This document shows, in pieces, positions 1-10,108 of a DNA stretch of 64,000 nt; within the stretch, counting starts at the first letter, position 1; the number at the start of each line of letters is the position of its first letter. The translations under genes and the position numbers were made by a program. The stretch covers positions 1 through 64,000 of the forward strand of contig QEUQ01000016.1 of assembly GCA_003577105.1 (NCBI GenBank), in the 5' to 3' direction. The notes under the pieces are model-generated. The model was not told the DNA's origin. It saw only the letters and a list, made by a program, of their open reading frames with translations, and searched no databases. Origin of the DNA: Acidobacteriota bacterium. Its GTDB lineage: Bacteria > Actinomycetota > Acidimicrobiia > ATN3.

Positions 1-1405
1 ACGGCATCGGTGAGCTTTGGATCTTGAGAGCTCATCCATGAGCCATTGCGGATGTTCATGTACCCGGAATGTGTCGTCGAGTAGCTCGGCTGGGTGTTCC
101 AGGTGACCGAATAGGGACTCCAATCCGTAGTTGGCAGGATCCACCAAGAGTTCGCGGACTTGTTGGCCTCTGAGTAAGCGAAGACGTTGAATTTCGCATC
201 TACGATCTCGCTCATCGCAGCAGCGTTCGCGTCATCGGGGGTGAGATGAAAAAGCGTGCGGTTATGCCCATAAGAAGCGCTTTGCCCGACGCGGCGAACC
301 GGCAGATAGGTACCCATATGCCCGGGTACGCCATTGGACTCGTAGTCCCAGCGGTTCAGATCCGGATACTCAGATGTAACGAAAGTATCGGCCCCGACGA
401 ACCAGTTGGCCCCAGGGTCTACTCTCACCGGGAATTCGCGCCTCGTATCTGCAGCCCATGCTGGGTCGATAGTTGCTGTCAGGAGCCAGTAGTCGCCTGC
501 TCTCGCGACACCGAGGTCCACCTCGCTCGAGTCGTTGTCTCTGCCATGGCCCCGCCCGCCTCCGGTGCCGTCAGCGCCTCTGGCTCTCCCAATGCAATCC
601 TGCGAGGGGTGCTCACCGGATTGGCTTCCGCCCGGTGATGCCCGATGTTCTTCAGATGCCGGGATGCACTCTGGTGAGTAACTCGCGTCATAGGCAATGC
701 CGGCTGGTGTGACATATACCGGATTACCTGTGCTGTCTCGCCACTCCAAACCGCCATCTGGCATCGCAACAGGACTTAGATCGGATTGGATCTCATAGAC
801 ATATGCCGGCCTCATCGATGCCGAGTCGGTGACGATGAACTCGGACTTCAGAGAGAACGGCCCTGAGAAGACCTCGAAATCAGTCCCCGGGTAGATGTCG
901 TCATATCTTGCTTCAAAGCGCCCGCTCAGCATTGGAGCCGACGGGGCTGCACCTACGGGGCGAAAGGCCATTGAGTTGGTCCCGGAGGTCGTTGAAGCCC
1001 AGCCAGCATCTAGCCCGGCGCTGGTGATGTCTCAAAGTGCATCGGTCCGCCATAGAAGTTCGTCGTCCTCGTGCCATCGGGATTGACGTAAGTCTTCGAA
1101 CGCTCTGTGCGCTCTTCGACGAGCTCTCTTGACTGACCTTCTACATAGCCCCGAGGACCTTCGAATACTGGGGCTGTCGGGATACCTAGCTCGTCGAGGT
1201 CTTCCTCTTCGCTTGGCGCCTCTGCAGGTATGTCATCGAAATCCGAGTATGTCTCGCCAATGGAGTGGCCACCTGAGAAGAGCGAGGCAAAGACAGATCT
1301 CGCACCTGAACTTAGGCCCGACAGATCACTTCGGGGAAGTGCAAGCGCAGCTGCATCGGAGCTGACTACGAGAGAGAGAGAGAGAGAGAGCCTACCCCGT
1401 GCCAT
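1..1405 (-). pseudogene. Frameshifted secreted DNRLRE/RHS-type surface protein, 5' part (C-terminus off the left edge)
   Basis: Two minus-strand frames together encode one protein. Frame A (1405 down to a stop at 1010, 131 codons) gives a signal-peptide-like start, an acidic low-complexity stretch and the motif VNPDGTRTTNFYGGPMHFE, typical of the N-terminal region of actinobacterial RHS/DNRLRE wall proteins. The coding signal then continues, open to base 1, in another frame, beginning LDAGWASTTSGTN and running through a DNRLRE-like module (DTFVTSEYPDLNRW, later TDWSPYSVTWNTQP). One extra G in the GGG run at 1014-1016 would join the frames. The start is supported by GGGGAGA just upstream of the ATG. 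An (AG)10 tract (1371-1390) lies inside the leader codons. It could be a true pseudogene, a phase-variable gene or a sequencing error. What follows the DNRLRE module lies outside the window. Confidence 0.7.
1371..1390. repeat. (AG)10 dinucleotide tract in the signal-peptide codons of the surface protein
   Basis: Ten perfect AG units (CT on the coding strand) lie 13 bases inside the start codon of the minus-strand surface protein and encode the alternating Leu/Ser residues of its leader. Gain or loss of one unit (2 bases) would shift the reading frame. Tracts of this kind near the start of surface genes are the classic substrate for slipped-strand phase variation; that role here is inference. 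Confidence 0.85.
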
Positions 1406-1602
1406 GGCGATCTCCCCGGCCTGCGATCGTTACTTGCTGTGCTCACCACTGAATGTCATTGCGTGCGCGCCACAAGTGGCGCGACTCGTGAGAACTTAGG
1501 CGAAGATCGACAAAGTGTCAACTGACTCACAACGGGCGCCACGGCTCGGACGCTCACTGGGGAGTCGTGTAGTCACCAGACGGCTAATGTTGTGCCGCGA
1601 GG

Positions 1603-2664
1603 TCAGGTCTTCGAGAGTGACCTCGCGTAGGGAGCACGGGCTATCCCGTTTTCAGTGACGATTGCCGTGATCAGCCGGGCGGGCGTCACGTCAAATGCCG
1701 GATTGGACACTTCCGCCTTCTCGTGGGCGAAGCGCCGGTCGCCAATCACAGCCACCTCGTCAGGGTTGCGCTCCTCAATTGGGACTGCAGCCCCGTCTGG
1801 AATCGAGAGATCAACAGTCGAAGACGGTGCTGCTACATAAAAAGGAATCTTGTGATGCTTAGCCAGCACCGCCAATGAATATGTCCCAATCTTGTTCGCA
1901 GTGTCGCCATTGGCTGCAATCCGATCTGCGCCGACAACGACCGCGTCAACCTGACCACTCGCCATAAACGAGCCGGCCGCAGAGTCCACGATGATCGTCG
2001 CTGGAATCCCGAGCTGACGCAGCTCCCACGCCGTCAGTCGAGCGCCCTGAAGCAGCGGGCGGGTCTCGTCGACCCAGACGTGGAGCGATTCGCCCGCATC
2101 GAAAGCTCCCCGAATGACACCGAGCGCTGTCCCATAGGCTCCGGTTGCCAGAGCGCCCGCGTTGCAGTGAGTGAGCACATTCTCCGCGCCAGCAAGAAGG
2201 TCCGCACCGTGCGCCCCAATTGCGATACACGCGTTCTCTTCCTCTTCGGCGATTGCCTCGGCCTCATAGGCAAGTTCGTCGCGAATATCGTCTGCCCCAT
2301 CACGTCCCTCTCCACCTGCGTCCGCAGCTCCCCTTGCAGCCGCTAGAGCGCGATCGACGGCCCAAGCAAGGTTGACTGCCGTGGGGCGCGCATCCCGTAG
2401 CTTCGCGGCCGAAGTCTCCACCCGCTTCATCATGGTCGAGGCACTAGCGGCCCTCGCATTGGCGGCATCGGCAGCGAGGCCATAGGCACCTGCAATTCCA
2501 ATCGCAGGAGCCCCCCGCACCACCATGTCCTTGATGGCTCGAATCGTCTCGGTCGCGCTTCGACACTCGACCCAGACGATTTCACCAGGCAGGCCACGTT
2601 GGTCGAGCAGGCGAAGAACGCCGTCTTCGAACTCGACCGGCCGGATCTCAGCCCACTCCGACAT
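1603..2664 (-). CDS. mtnA: S-methyl-5-thioribose-1-phosphate isomerase
   Basis: Converts methylthioribose-1-phosphate to methylthioribulose-1-phosphate in cytosolic methionine salvage, the route that recycles the methylthioadenosine left by polyamine synthesis and radical-SAM enzymes. The 353 residues match the family length. Visible signatures are the substrate loop VVRGAPAIGIAGAYG (about 48-62), the catalytic Cys167 in THCNAGALAT and the catalytic Asp247 in VVVGADRIAANGDTANKIG. Residues about 111-130 are an Ala/Gly/Asp-rich insert. The gene lies 12 bases downstream of the RuBisCO-like gene on the same strand, so the two are almost certainly co-transcribed. The family has a paralogous group (aIF2B subunits), but the Cys/Asp pair and the VDETRPLLQGARLTAWEL block favour MtnA. 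Confidence 0.95.
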   Translation of the reverse strand: MSEWAEIRPVEFEDGVLRLLDQRGLPGEIVWVECRSATETIRAIKDMVVRGAPAIGIAGAYGLAADAANARAASASTMMKRVETSAAKLRDARPTAVNLAWAVDRALAAARGAADAGGEGRDGADDIRDELAYEAEAIAEEEENACIAIGAHGADLLAGAENVLTHCNAGALATGAYGTALGVIRGAFDAGESLHVWVDETRPLLQGARLTAWELRQLGIPATIIVDSAAGSFMASGQVDAVVVGADRIAANGDTANKIGTYSLAVLAKHHKIPFYVAAPSSTVDLSIPDGAAVPIEERNPDEVAVIGDRRFAHEKAEVSNPAFDVTPARLITAIVTENGIARAPYARSLSKT

Positions 2665-2676
2665 TGCCTACTCCTG

Positions 2677-3870
2677 TCATTGCCAAACCGCCCCATAGTG
2701 ATCGATGGCCCGTGCAATCTCCGGCCGGTCGAGCACAGACTCGATCCCTTCGCCACCAAGCTCAGCCTCAAGCGCGATCGCGACAGAGCGCATGCCGGCT
2801 TCGGCCCCGTCGGGGTGATCAGTTACGCCTGAGCCAAGAACAAAGCCGAATCCATTGTCTCCAATGGCGCGCATGACTGCACCAACCGATCCTGCCCAGT
2901 AGCCTCCGCCAATAATCGGCAGCGAGGGTTTCAGGTGCGCCAACGGGCGGCGGCAGGATGCCATTGAGGCGAGGGCGCCTTCATGCGTGTCGAACAGCTT
3001 GCCCCCAATACCGCCACAGTGGATCAAATCGCCTCCGCAAAGACGAGCGAGACCTGCCAGCACGGCCGCGTCGGTCCCGAAGTCTGCACTACGGGAAACT
3101 GCACCGGAGTATGCGCGGTGGCAAAGGATCGGCCTGCTAGCCCCGCCGTCGCCGCCAATCCCGCCAGAACCTCCGGCTAGCACTCGCAACGCATCAAGGC
3201 CAATGGCGTGCTCGGCAACCATTGGCCAGACGTTGCCGAGGTCAGAGAGAGACTCGGCCATCTCGGTTAGGCCGTCTACCGGTCCGGTGATGTTCGCGGT
3301 ATAGACGCAGGGCCTCAGTGTTTCCGCCTCTACCCATGCGAGAGCTTCAGAGACCGCTCGTGCTCGCTCAACGGGGTCATGCCCTGAGACGGCCGACGCC
3401 AACTCATCGTCTTTGATTATGTCTGCCCCGCCACGTGCAAGTGAGGCCGCAAGGCTCGCCGCTTCATCTGGAGCGAGGCCAACTGATGGCTTCAAGATCG
3501 CAATGAGGAGCGGGCGATCCGCTATGCCGAGGAGCCCCCGAATCCCTTTAATCCCAAATCTCGGCCCCTGATAAGGAGCAAACCAAGCCTCCGGGAACTC
3601 AAGTGAAATCAGGCGAAGCCGATCGAAATCCTGCGTCTCCAGCGCCTCACCGACAACGGCCACCAGCAGAGTGGGGATCGACCCGAGGTTGACCGCCGGG
3701 AATGCAATCCTGACCATGCCCGAGCCTTCGTCGATCTCGACGACCCGCGCGCCGTGCTCATCTGCGATCTCCCTTGAAGCAGACTTCGTGCCAAGTGACT
3801 GCTCGATCGCGAGCGCGGATGCACCAGAGGCAAGGCCACCTCGAAATGAAATGCTGTAGGTCGCGATCAC
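2677..3870 (-). CDS. RuBisCO-like protein (form IV), probable methionine-salvage enzyme
   Basis: A 397-residue relative of the RuBisCO large subunit. The core begins GPRFGIKGIRGLLG (about 102-115) and retains Lys127 (equivalent of K175), the carbamylation motif IKDDE with Lys153/Asp155/Glu156 (K201/D203/E204), His251-Arg252 (H294-R295), His284 (H327) and loop-6 Lys291 (K334). It lacks two carboxylase residues: K177 is Ser129, and the S379 position reads GGG in IIGGGYWAG. Loss of these is typical of form IV proteins, which isomerise or enolise sulfur-sugar phosphates rather than fix CO2. It sits next to mtnA, whose product (methylthioribulose-1-phosphate) or a derivative is the likely substrate. 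The exact reaction (MtnW-type enolase or 1,3-isomerase) cannot be told from sequence alone. The start is GTG with a weak ribosome site. Confidence 0.88.
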   Translation of the reverse strand: MIATYSISFRGGLASGASALAIEQSLGTKSASREIADEHGARVVEIDEGSGMVRIAFPAVNLGSIPTLLVAVVGEALETQDFDRLRLISLEFPEAWFAPYQGPRFGIKGIRGLLGIADRPLLIAILKPSVGLAPDEAASLAASLARGGADIIKDDELASAVSGHDPVERARAVSEALAWVEAETLRPCVYTANITGPVDGLTEMAESLSDLGNVWPMVAEHAIGLDALRVLAGGSGGIGGDGGASRPILCHRAYSGAVSRSADFGTDAAVLAGLARLCGGDLIHCGGIGGKLFDTHEGALASMASCRRPLAHLKPSLPIIGGGYWAGSVGAVMRAIGDNGFGFVLGSGVTDHPDGAEAGMRSVAIALEAELGGEGIESVLDRPEIARAIDHYGAVWQ

Positions 3871-3944
3871 CTCAGCGCGACCTGCTCGATCGGCGCGGCC
3901 CGCTCCCCCGGTCGCAAAGACCCCGGTCTTGTCCTGGTCCTTGG

Positions 3945-5219
<1,275 letters not shown>

Positions 5220-6278
5220 TCAGGCCAGCTCGGCCTTCAAGCGCGCGATCACTTCGACCGGACCGGGATCGACCCCTTCTCCGGCTGCAAGATAGAGGCT
5301 CGCATAATCCCCGATATAGATCAGATCGAAAAGTTGAGCCAGCGGATGGTCTCCGCGGGCACAAACCTCTTCGACTCCTGAGATGCACTCACCGATCGCG
5401 CGCCGCGTTATTTCGAAACGTTTCCTAATCTGGGGATGCTCGAAATCGTTGCGTAATTCGATCAGCTGGACCAGTTGGCGGGTCGCATCGCCATTTTGCC
5501 CCCACCCGACGATCTCGTTGTGGTCGAGCTCAGGGTAGGAATTCCAAAACGCGGGCATCTTGGCGTTTTCGTTGATTTGGCACTTGAGCCTGAGTGCCGC
5601 AGCGGAACCCACCGGCCCGCCACCGTAGATGAGTGGAATCTTGCGCGCCATGGCCAGCGCTAGGCGCTTGGCCGGATTGTCCGCAATCGGCACCTCTGGC
5701 AGCAAGGTTTCGCGCCGCGCTCGCAGCTGCTCGATCGTCGCATCGAGCTCTTGCTTTATCCCCGGTGACAAACCCATTTCTTCAAGAGCGACGAGTGCCG
5801 GCATGGCCAGCGCTCCGATCGCAGCTCTCGGCTGCAGCCCATTGGGCGTCTGAATCAGCGGATATCCGTGCGCATCTGCAAACTCGGCGAGCTTGCCGCC
5901 CGACGTGACACAGACGATCCGCCCCCCGTAGTTGGCGGCTTCGTGGACAGCTTCGAGGGTTTCCTCGGTATTGCCCGAATACGAGATCGCAAAGACGAGC
6001 GAGTCAGGAGTGATGTACCCCGGGGCTGTGTAGCCGGCTACGACCTCGACTGGTAGGGGGAAATGCTCCGCGCAGTGAGCGGCGAGAATCCTGCCACCCA
6101 TGCCTGAACCCCCCATTCCGAAGACGACAATGTTGGTTATGCCCTCGGACTTCGGATAGCTGACTCCCCTGGCAACCTCGATCGCCTCCTCGCACTGCTC
6201 GGGCAGCCCTCGAGCTGCATCGAACATGCCAAGCGAATCAATCTCGAGGAGTTCGCCGGGCTTGTCGAGAATCGTCAA
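5220..6278 (-). CDS. Bifunctional phosphoglucose/phosphomannose isomerase family protein (SIS domain)
   Basis: Interconverts fructose-6-phosphate with glucose-6- and/or mannose-6-phosphate in the cytosol, feeding GDP-mannose and other nucleotide sugars. The 352 residues contain a SIS-domain phosphate loop [11 protein letters not shown] (53-63), a second SIS region with [16 protein letters not shown], and the C-terminal PGI/PMI block [15 protein letters not shown]. The start is TTG and overlaps the stop of the upstream Trm112-like gene by four bases (TTGA), indicating translational coupling. With phosphomannomutase two genes upstream it completes the mannose-phosphate route. The sequence does not show which isomerisation dominates. 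Confidence 0.9.
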   Translation of the reverse strand: MTILDKPGELLEIDSLGMFDAARGLPEQCEEAIEVARGVSYPKSEGITNIVVFGMGGSGMGGRILAAHCAEHFPLPVEVVAGYTAPGYITPDSLVFAISYSGNTEETLEAVHEAANYGGRIVCVTSGGKLAEFADAHGYPLIQTPNGLQPRAAIGALAMPALVALEEMGLSPGIKQELDATIEQLRARRETLLPEVPIADNPAKRLALAMARKIPLIYGGGPVGSAAALRLKCQINENAKMPAFWNSYPELDHNEIVGWGQNGDATRQLVQLIELRNDFEHPQIRKRFEITRRAIGECISGVEEVCARGDHPLAQLFDLIYIGDYASLYLAAGEGVDPGPVEVIARLKAELA

Positions 6279-6466
6279 TCGCTCTTCCCGTCTTTGGATG
6301 CCGGGCGCTCGGCCTCCTCAACAAGCATCACCGGGATGTCGTCGCGGACCGGATACCTCAGGCCGCACTCCACGCAAACGATGACCTCTTTGGCCTCGTC
6401 GTACTCGACCTTCCCCTTGCAGTCGGGGCAAGCTAGGATCTCAAGTAGTTCTGATGCAATTGCCAT
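6275..6466 (-). CDS. Trm112-like zinc-ribbon protein
   Basis: A 63-residue protein with two CxxC knuckles (Cys13/Cys16 in ACPDC and Cys31/Cys34 in CVEC) and the family ending [15 protein letters not shown]. Bacterial members (YcaR/UPF0434-like) are short zinc-binding or zinc-like ribbons; the eukaryotic relative activates methyltransferases. In actinobacteria this gene lies conservatively between phosphomannomutase and the sugar isomerase, as here, but its role there is not established. GGGAG about six bases before the ATG supports the start. It overlaps the downstream isomerase start by four bases. Confidence 0.88.
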   Translation of the reverse strand: MAIASELLEILACPDCKGKVEYDEAKEVIVCVECGLRYPVRDDIPVMLVEEAERPASKDGKSD

Positions 6467-6527
6467 AGATCTCCCTTTCCCGAATCAGGTCGCCGTACCT
6501 GAGCCGGCACCAATAAGCCTAAGGCCT

Positions 6528-7883
6528 TCAGCCCCTAATTGCGTCGAGGACCCTCGGCAACTCCAACTCGAGCAACTCCTCACTCTCGGCCTCCATGTTC
6601 AAACGAAGGAGAGGTTCCGTGTTACTCGGGCGCAAGTTGAACCAGTGGCCCTTGTAGCTGACCGTCAGACCGTCGGTCCAGTCCTGCACGCCGTCGTCAA
6701 AGGACGCTGCAACCTTCTTCATGACATCTGCCGGATCACTGACCCTGCTGTTGATCTCGCCCGAGGAGTAGTACCTCTCGAACGGCTTGCGCAATTCAGA
6801 AAGAGCCTCGCCGGCAAGGCAAATTTGCTCGATCACAATCAACGCGGCGATCAATCCTGAGTCGGCTCGGTAGTTGTCCCTGAAGTAGTAGTGGCCGGAA
6901 TGCTCTCCCCCAAATATTGCGCCTGTCTCTGCCATGACTGCCTTGATAAAGCTGTGCCCGACCCTGGTGCGCACGGGTTCACCGCTGTTTTCGCGGATTA
7001 CCTCCGGCACTGCTCTTGAACAAATCAAGTTGTAGATGACCTTTTCACCGGGGTTCCGATCGAGAATCCCTTTGGCGACCAAGGCCGTAGTAAGGGATCC
7101 GGAACAAGGCTGGGCTTTGTCGTCAACTATGAAGACCCTGTCGGCGTCTCCGTCAAAGGCAAGCCCGAGATCGGCGCCTTCAGCAATGACTTTGGCCTTG
7201 AGATCTGCGAGGTTCTCAGGCTGAATCGGATCAGCTGGGTGATTGGGAAAGGTTCCGTCGAGTTCGAAGTACATCGGTATCAGCTCGACCGGAAGCCCGC
7301 CGAAGACAGCTGGTGCGACCATGCCGCCCATCCCGTTGGCCGCATCGGCGACTATCTTCAGTGGTTTCAAATTTCCCGGGTCAATGAATGACCGGCAATG
7401 CTTCGCGTAGTCGTCGAGAAGGTCTATCTCGGAGATCTGACCGGGCTCGCGGTCTGATTCGCCGCTCGGCGGACCGCCACTGTCGAGAATTGTCTTCGTA
7501 CGATCTCTTATGTCGCTCAGACCGGTCTCACCCGAGATCGGCGCTGCGCCCTCCCGGCAGACTTTTAGTCCGTTGTACTCCGCGGGATTGTGCGAAGCAG
7601 TGAAGATTGCGCCAGGCAGGTTGAGCTTGCCCGAGGCGAAGTACATGAGGTCTGTGCTCGCTGGACCGAGGTGCATGACATCGGCGCCGGTTGATGTCAC
7701 CCCCTCTATGAAGGCGGCCTCGAGTGAGGGTGACGAGACACGCATGTCGCGTGCGACGACAATGGCCTTCGACCCCGCGAAGGCGGCAAATGCGGCACCG
7801 ATCGCGCGCGCGACTTTTTCGTCGATCTGATCGGGATAAATGCCACGAACGTCGTAGGCCTTGAAGATATCGGAGAGTGACAA
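6528..7883 (-). CDS. manB: Phosphomannomutase/phosphoglucomutase
   Basis: Interconverts mannose-6-phosphate and mannose-1-phosphate (and/or the glucose pair), supplying GDP-mannose and related donors for envelope glycans. All hallmarks of the alpha-D-phosphohexomutase family are present in 451 residues: phosphoserine Ser97 in TASHNP, the metal loop DGDADR with Asp244/246/248, the sugar-binding loop GGEHSGH and the phosphate-binding RPSNTEPLLR near the C-terminus. Start TTG with GAGGAAA at suitable spacing. It is the first gene of the minus-strand block and is divergent from the plus-strand membrane protein. The choice of glucose or mannose is inferred from context. Confidence 0.93.
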   Translation of the reverse strand: MSLSDIFKAYDVRGIYPDQIDEKVARAIGAAFAAFAGSKAIVVARDMRVSSPSLEAAFIEGVTSTGADVMHLGPASTDLMYFASGKLNLPGAIFTASHNPAEYNGLKVCREGAAPISGETGLSDIRDRTKTILDSGGPPSGESDREPGQISEIDLLDDYAKHCRSFIDPGNLKPLKIVADAANGMGGMVAPAVFGGLPVELIPMYFELDGTFPNHPADPIQPENLADLKAKVIAEGADLGLAFDGDADRVFIVDDKAQPCSGSLTTALVAKGILDRNPGEKVIYNLICSRAVPEVIRENSGEPVRTRVGHSFIKAVMAETGAIFGGEHSGHYYFRDNYRADSGLIAALIVIEQICLAGEALSELRKPFERYYSSGEINSRVSDPADVMKKVAASFDDGVQDWTDGLTVSYKGHWFNLRPSNTEPLLRLNMEAESEELLELELPRVLDAIRG

Positions 7884-7915
7884 GATTTCCTCGAAATGGA
7901 GTGCCGGCCGGAATC

Positions 7916-7946
7916 GACGGGCACCCGATATTACCCAATGCCCGTC
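7916..7946. promoter_or_regulatory. Inverted repeat between divergent genes (candidate operator)
   Basis: GACGGGCA at 7916-7923 is matched exactly by TGCCCGTC at 7939-7946, with 15 bases between. Half-site centres are 23 bases apart, about two helical turns. It sits in the 94-base gap between divergent manB and the large membrane-protein gene, where a shared operator would be expected. No convincing promoter hexamers could be assigned. Confidence 0.4.
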
Positions 7947-7977
7947 AACTCGCAGAGGGGTTTAGGAGAATCTACGC

Positions 7978-10104
7978 GTGATCAGGAGACTCTGGCGGCG
8001 AATGCCGCTCGTGGCTGGCCTGGCTTCGGCAATCACGGGACTTGCAGTCACATTCCGGCCGGACCTAATGGCCAACGGGCGCCTCCCAACCGGGGGCGAC
8101 ATGGGCGCGCATCACTACATCGCCAAGTCTTTGGCGACGGAATTCCCGCGACGCCTTTGGATATGGGGAAGTGGCTGGTACGCGGGCATGCCGCTCCTGC
8201 ATTTCTATTTCCCCCTCCCGTACGCGGCGATGCTTGCGCTCTCACCGGTGCTCGGCTACCCCGTCGCCTTCAAGATCATCGCGACCGCCGGGGTCGCCTC
8301 GATTCCATTTAGTATGGCCTCGTGCCTAAGGCTGCTCGGGGCCGACAAATACACCACGGCATTTGGGCTCGCGTTCAGCCTCGTCTTTCTTTACAACGAC
8401 TCGTACACGATCCTCGGGGGCAATATCGACAGCACCATGGCGGGGGAATTCGCGTACGCGATATCTCTCAGCCTCGTGCTGCTCCTCATCGGTATCACGT
8501 ATCGCCGACTGGTAATCGAGGAGCGGCGCGACATCGCAACGCTGGTGCTGCCCTCGCTGCTCCTTGGAGCGATCTTCCTGTCGCACGTCCTGCCGGTTCC
8601 CGCGGCGGTCGTCGCATTTGCCGTGATGATCCCTGGCCGGCGGTGGCTGCCAAGACTCTGGCGCCTGGCACTGATCGGGCTTCTCGGCCTCGGCGTAGCT
8701 GCAGCGCTGCTGATTCCATTGCTCGCGCGTATGGACTACACCGCGCATCCCAAATGGAATCCCGTCAGAGGATGGGCAATATTCGTGGGAGGGCCAGCGT
8801 GCTCCGGTACATGCCGATGGAGCACTGCGCCTGCCGCAATGGTGATCTTGGCCGCTACCGGAGTAGCACTGGCAGTTATCACCAGACGCCGATGGACCTT
8901 GGTCCCGACCGCAATTGCTCTCACCGGGGCGGCTGGAACGCTTCTCTGGCCGGCAGGCGCCGTCTGGAATCTGAGGTGGCTCCCGCTCTTTTATGTGGGA
9001 TGCGCGATGCTCGCCTCCTTCGCTTGCGGCGAGGTCATGAAGGCAATCGCGTCAAGGAGCGAAACAGAGACTGTGGCGCGCGGCTCCGCTTCAATTGCGA
9101 TCGCCGCAATCGCCACGTTCGCCATGCTCACCTCCCAATACGCGCCATCGTGGGTCATCTACAACTACTCCGGATATCAAGCAAAGCCGGGTTGGGAGGA
9201 GTACCAAGATCTCATGACTACCTTGGGAGACCTCGACGACGCCCGGATCATGTGGGAGTACAGCGACAAGTACCAGGAGTTCGGTACTACCCGGGCACTC
9301 GAGTTGATCCCGTACTGGACCGATCGCCGCTCGATGGAGGGGCTACTTATCGAGTCGTCTATCACCGCGCCAGGGCACTTCATCATGCAGTCAGAGACCT
9401 CGATGAAGAGCACAGGAGCAGTTCCGGGGGTGCCCTATCCCGGCTTTGATTTCGAGGCGGGGCTCGAGCACATGAAGATCTACGGAATCGGGTACTTCGT
9501 CGCCTTCACAGACGAAGTCAAAGCCGCGGCACGCACAAATGGCCTTCCCGAGGTCGCCAAATCCGGCCGCTTCACCATCTTCGAGGTCGACAGCGGAGGC
9601 GAAGTCGAGGTGCCCCGCTACCGGCCGCTCCTGGGAGATCGAGATGCGTGGAGAGATCAGTCACTCGAATGGCTCGAGAATCCAAGCGCACCTGTCGTAT
9701 TCCCTCAGTCCGAAGTTGGGCCGTCAGCGAAGCAGTTGAATCCGGCCGTCCGGCCCGAATTCGAACTACTCCCGGCTGCCGAAGACGCCCATGTCAGAGT
9801 GGACCGGCCCAAAGACGGCGTGATCGAATTTCGCACCAACAAGGTCGGTGAGCCCCACATCGTCAAGGAGTCCTGGTTTCCGACGTGGAGCGTCGAAGGA
9901 GCTGAAGGGCCATATCTGGTCACGCCCTCACTAATGCTCGTATTTCCAACCCAGGAAGACGTCCGCCTGGTTGAGAAGGCGCGCTCCCTCGACCGATTGG
10001 CACAAGTCGTATCGCTGCTCGCCCTTGCGGCAATCGGGCTGATGGGTCTCTTGGGCCGGCGCAAGCTCGGTATGCTTGCGGCTCAGCCGCAGTCTGAGGG
10101 GTGA
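7978..10104 (+). CDS. Large polytopic membrane protein, PTPS-related/GT-C-like
   Basis: A 708-residue protein with an N-terminal membrane region of about ten helices (residues about 10-400), a periplasmic/extracellular C-terminal domain (about 420-670) and one last helix (about 680-698). Early residues GGDMGAHHYIAKSLATEF and GWYAGMPLLHFYFPLPY resemble the '6-pyruvoyl-tetrahydropterin synthase-related' membrane family, whose topology is like that of GT-C glycosyltransferases: an acidic residue in the first extracellular loop followed by many helices. It is probably an envelope glycan-modifying enzyme using a polyprenyl-phosphate sugar; this is inference, as no substrate can be read. Start GTG with AGGAGA eight to nine bases upstream. 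The downstream hydrolase begins four bases after its stop. Confidence 0.7.
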   Translation: MIRRLWRRMPLVAGLASAITGLAVTFRPDLMANGRLPTGGDMGAHHYIAKSLATEFPRRLWIWGSGWYAGMPLLHFYFPLPYAAMLALSPVLGYPVAFKIIATAGVASIPFSMASCLRLLGADKYTTAFGLAFSLVFLYNDSYTILGGNIDSTMAGEFAYAISLSLVLLLIGITYRRLVIEERRDIATLVLPSLLLGAIFLSHVLPVPAAVVAFAVMIPGRRWLPRLWRLALIGLLGLGVAAALLIPLLARMDYTAHPKWNPVRGWAIFVGGPACSGTCRWSTAPAAMVILAATGVALAVITRRRWTLVPTAIALTGAAGTLLWPAGAVWNLRWLPLFYVGCAMLASFACGEVMKAIASRSETETVARGSASIAIAAIATFAMLTSQYAPSWVIYNYSGYQAKPGWEEYQDLMTTLGDLDDARIMWEYSDKYQEFGTTRALELIPYWTDRRSMEGLLIESSITAPGHFIMQSETSMKSTGAVPGVPYPGFDFEAGLEHMKIYGIGYFVAFTDEVKAAARTNGLPEVAKSGRFTIFEVDSGGEVEVPRYRPLLGDRDAWRDQSLEWLENPSAPVVFPQSEVGPSAKQLNPAVRPEFELLPAAEDAHVRVDRPKDGVIEFRTNKVGEPHIVKESWFPTWSVEGAEGPYLVTPSLMLVFPTQEDVRLVEKARSLDRLAQVVSLLALAAIGLMGLLGRRKLGMLAAQPQSEG

Positions 10105-10108
10105 GCTG

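Noticed and set aside
246-769. Several small open frames at the left end on both strands
   Set aside because: They are shadows of the frameshifted surface protein, whose DNRLRE-like sequence is readable through this stretch on the minus strand.
2677-3870. RuBisCO-like protein as a true CO2-fixing enzyme
   Set aside because: The K177 and S379 equivalents are replaced, no phosphoribulokinase is nearby, and the neighbours are methionine-salvage genes.
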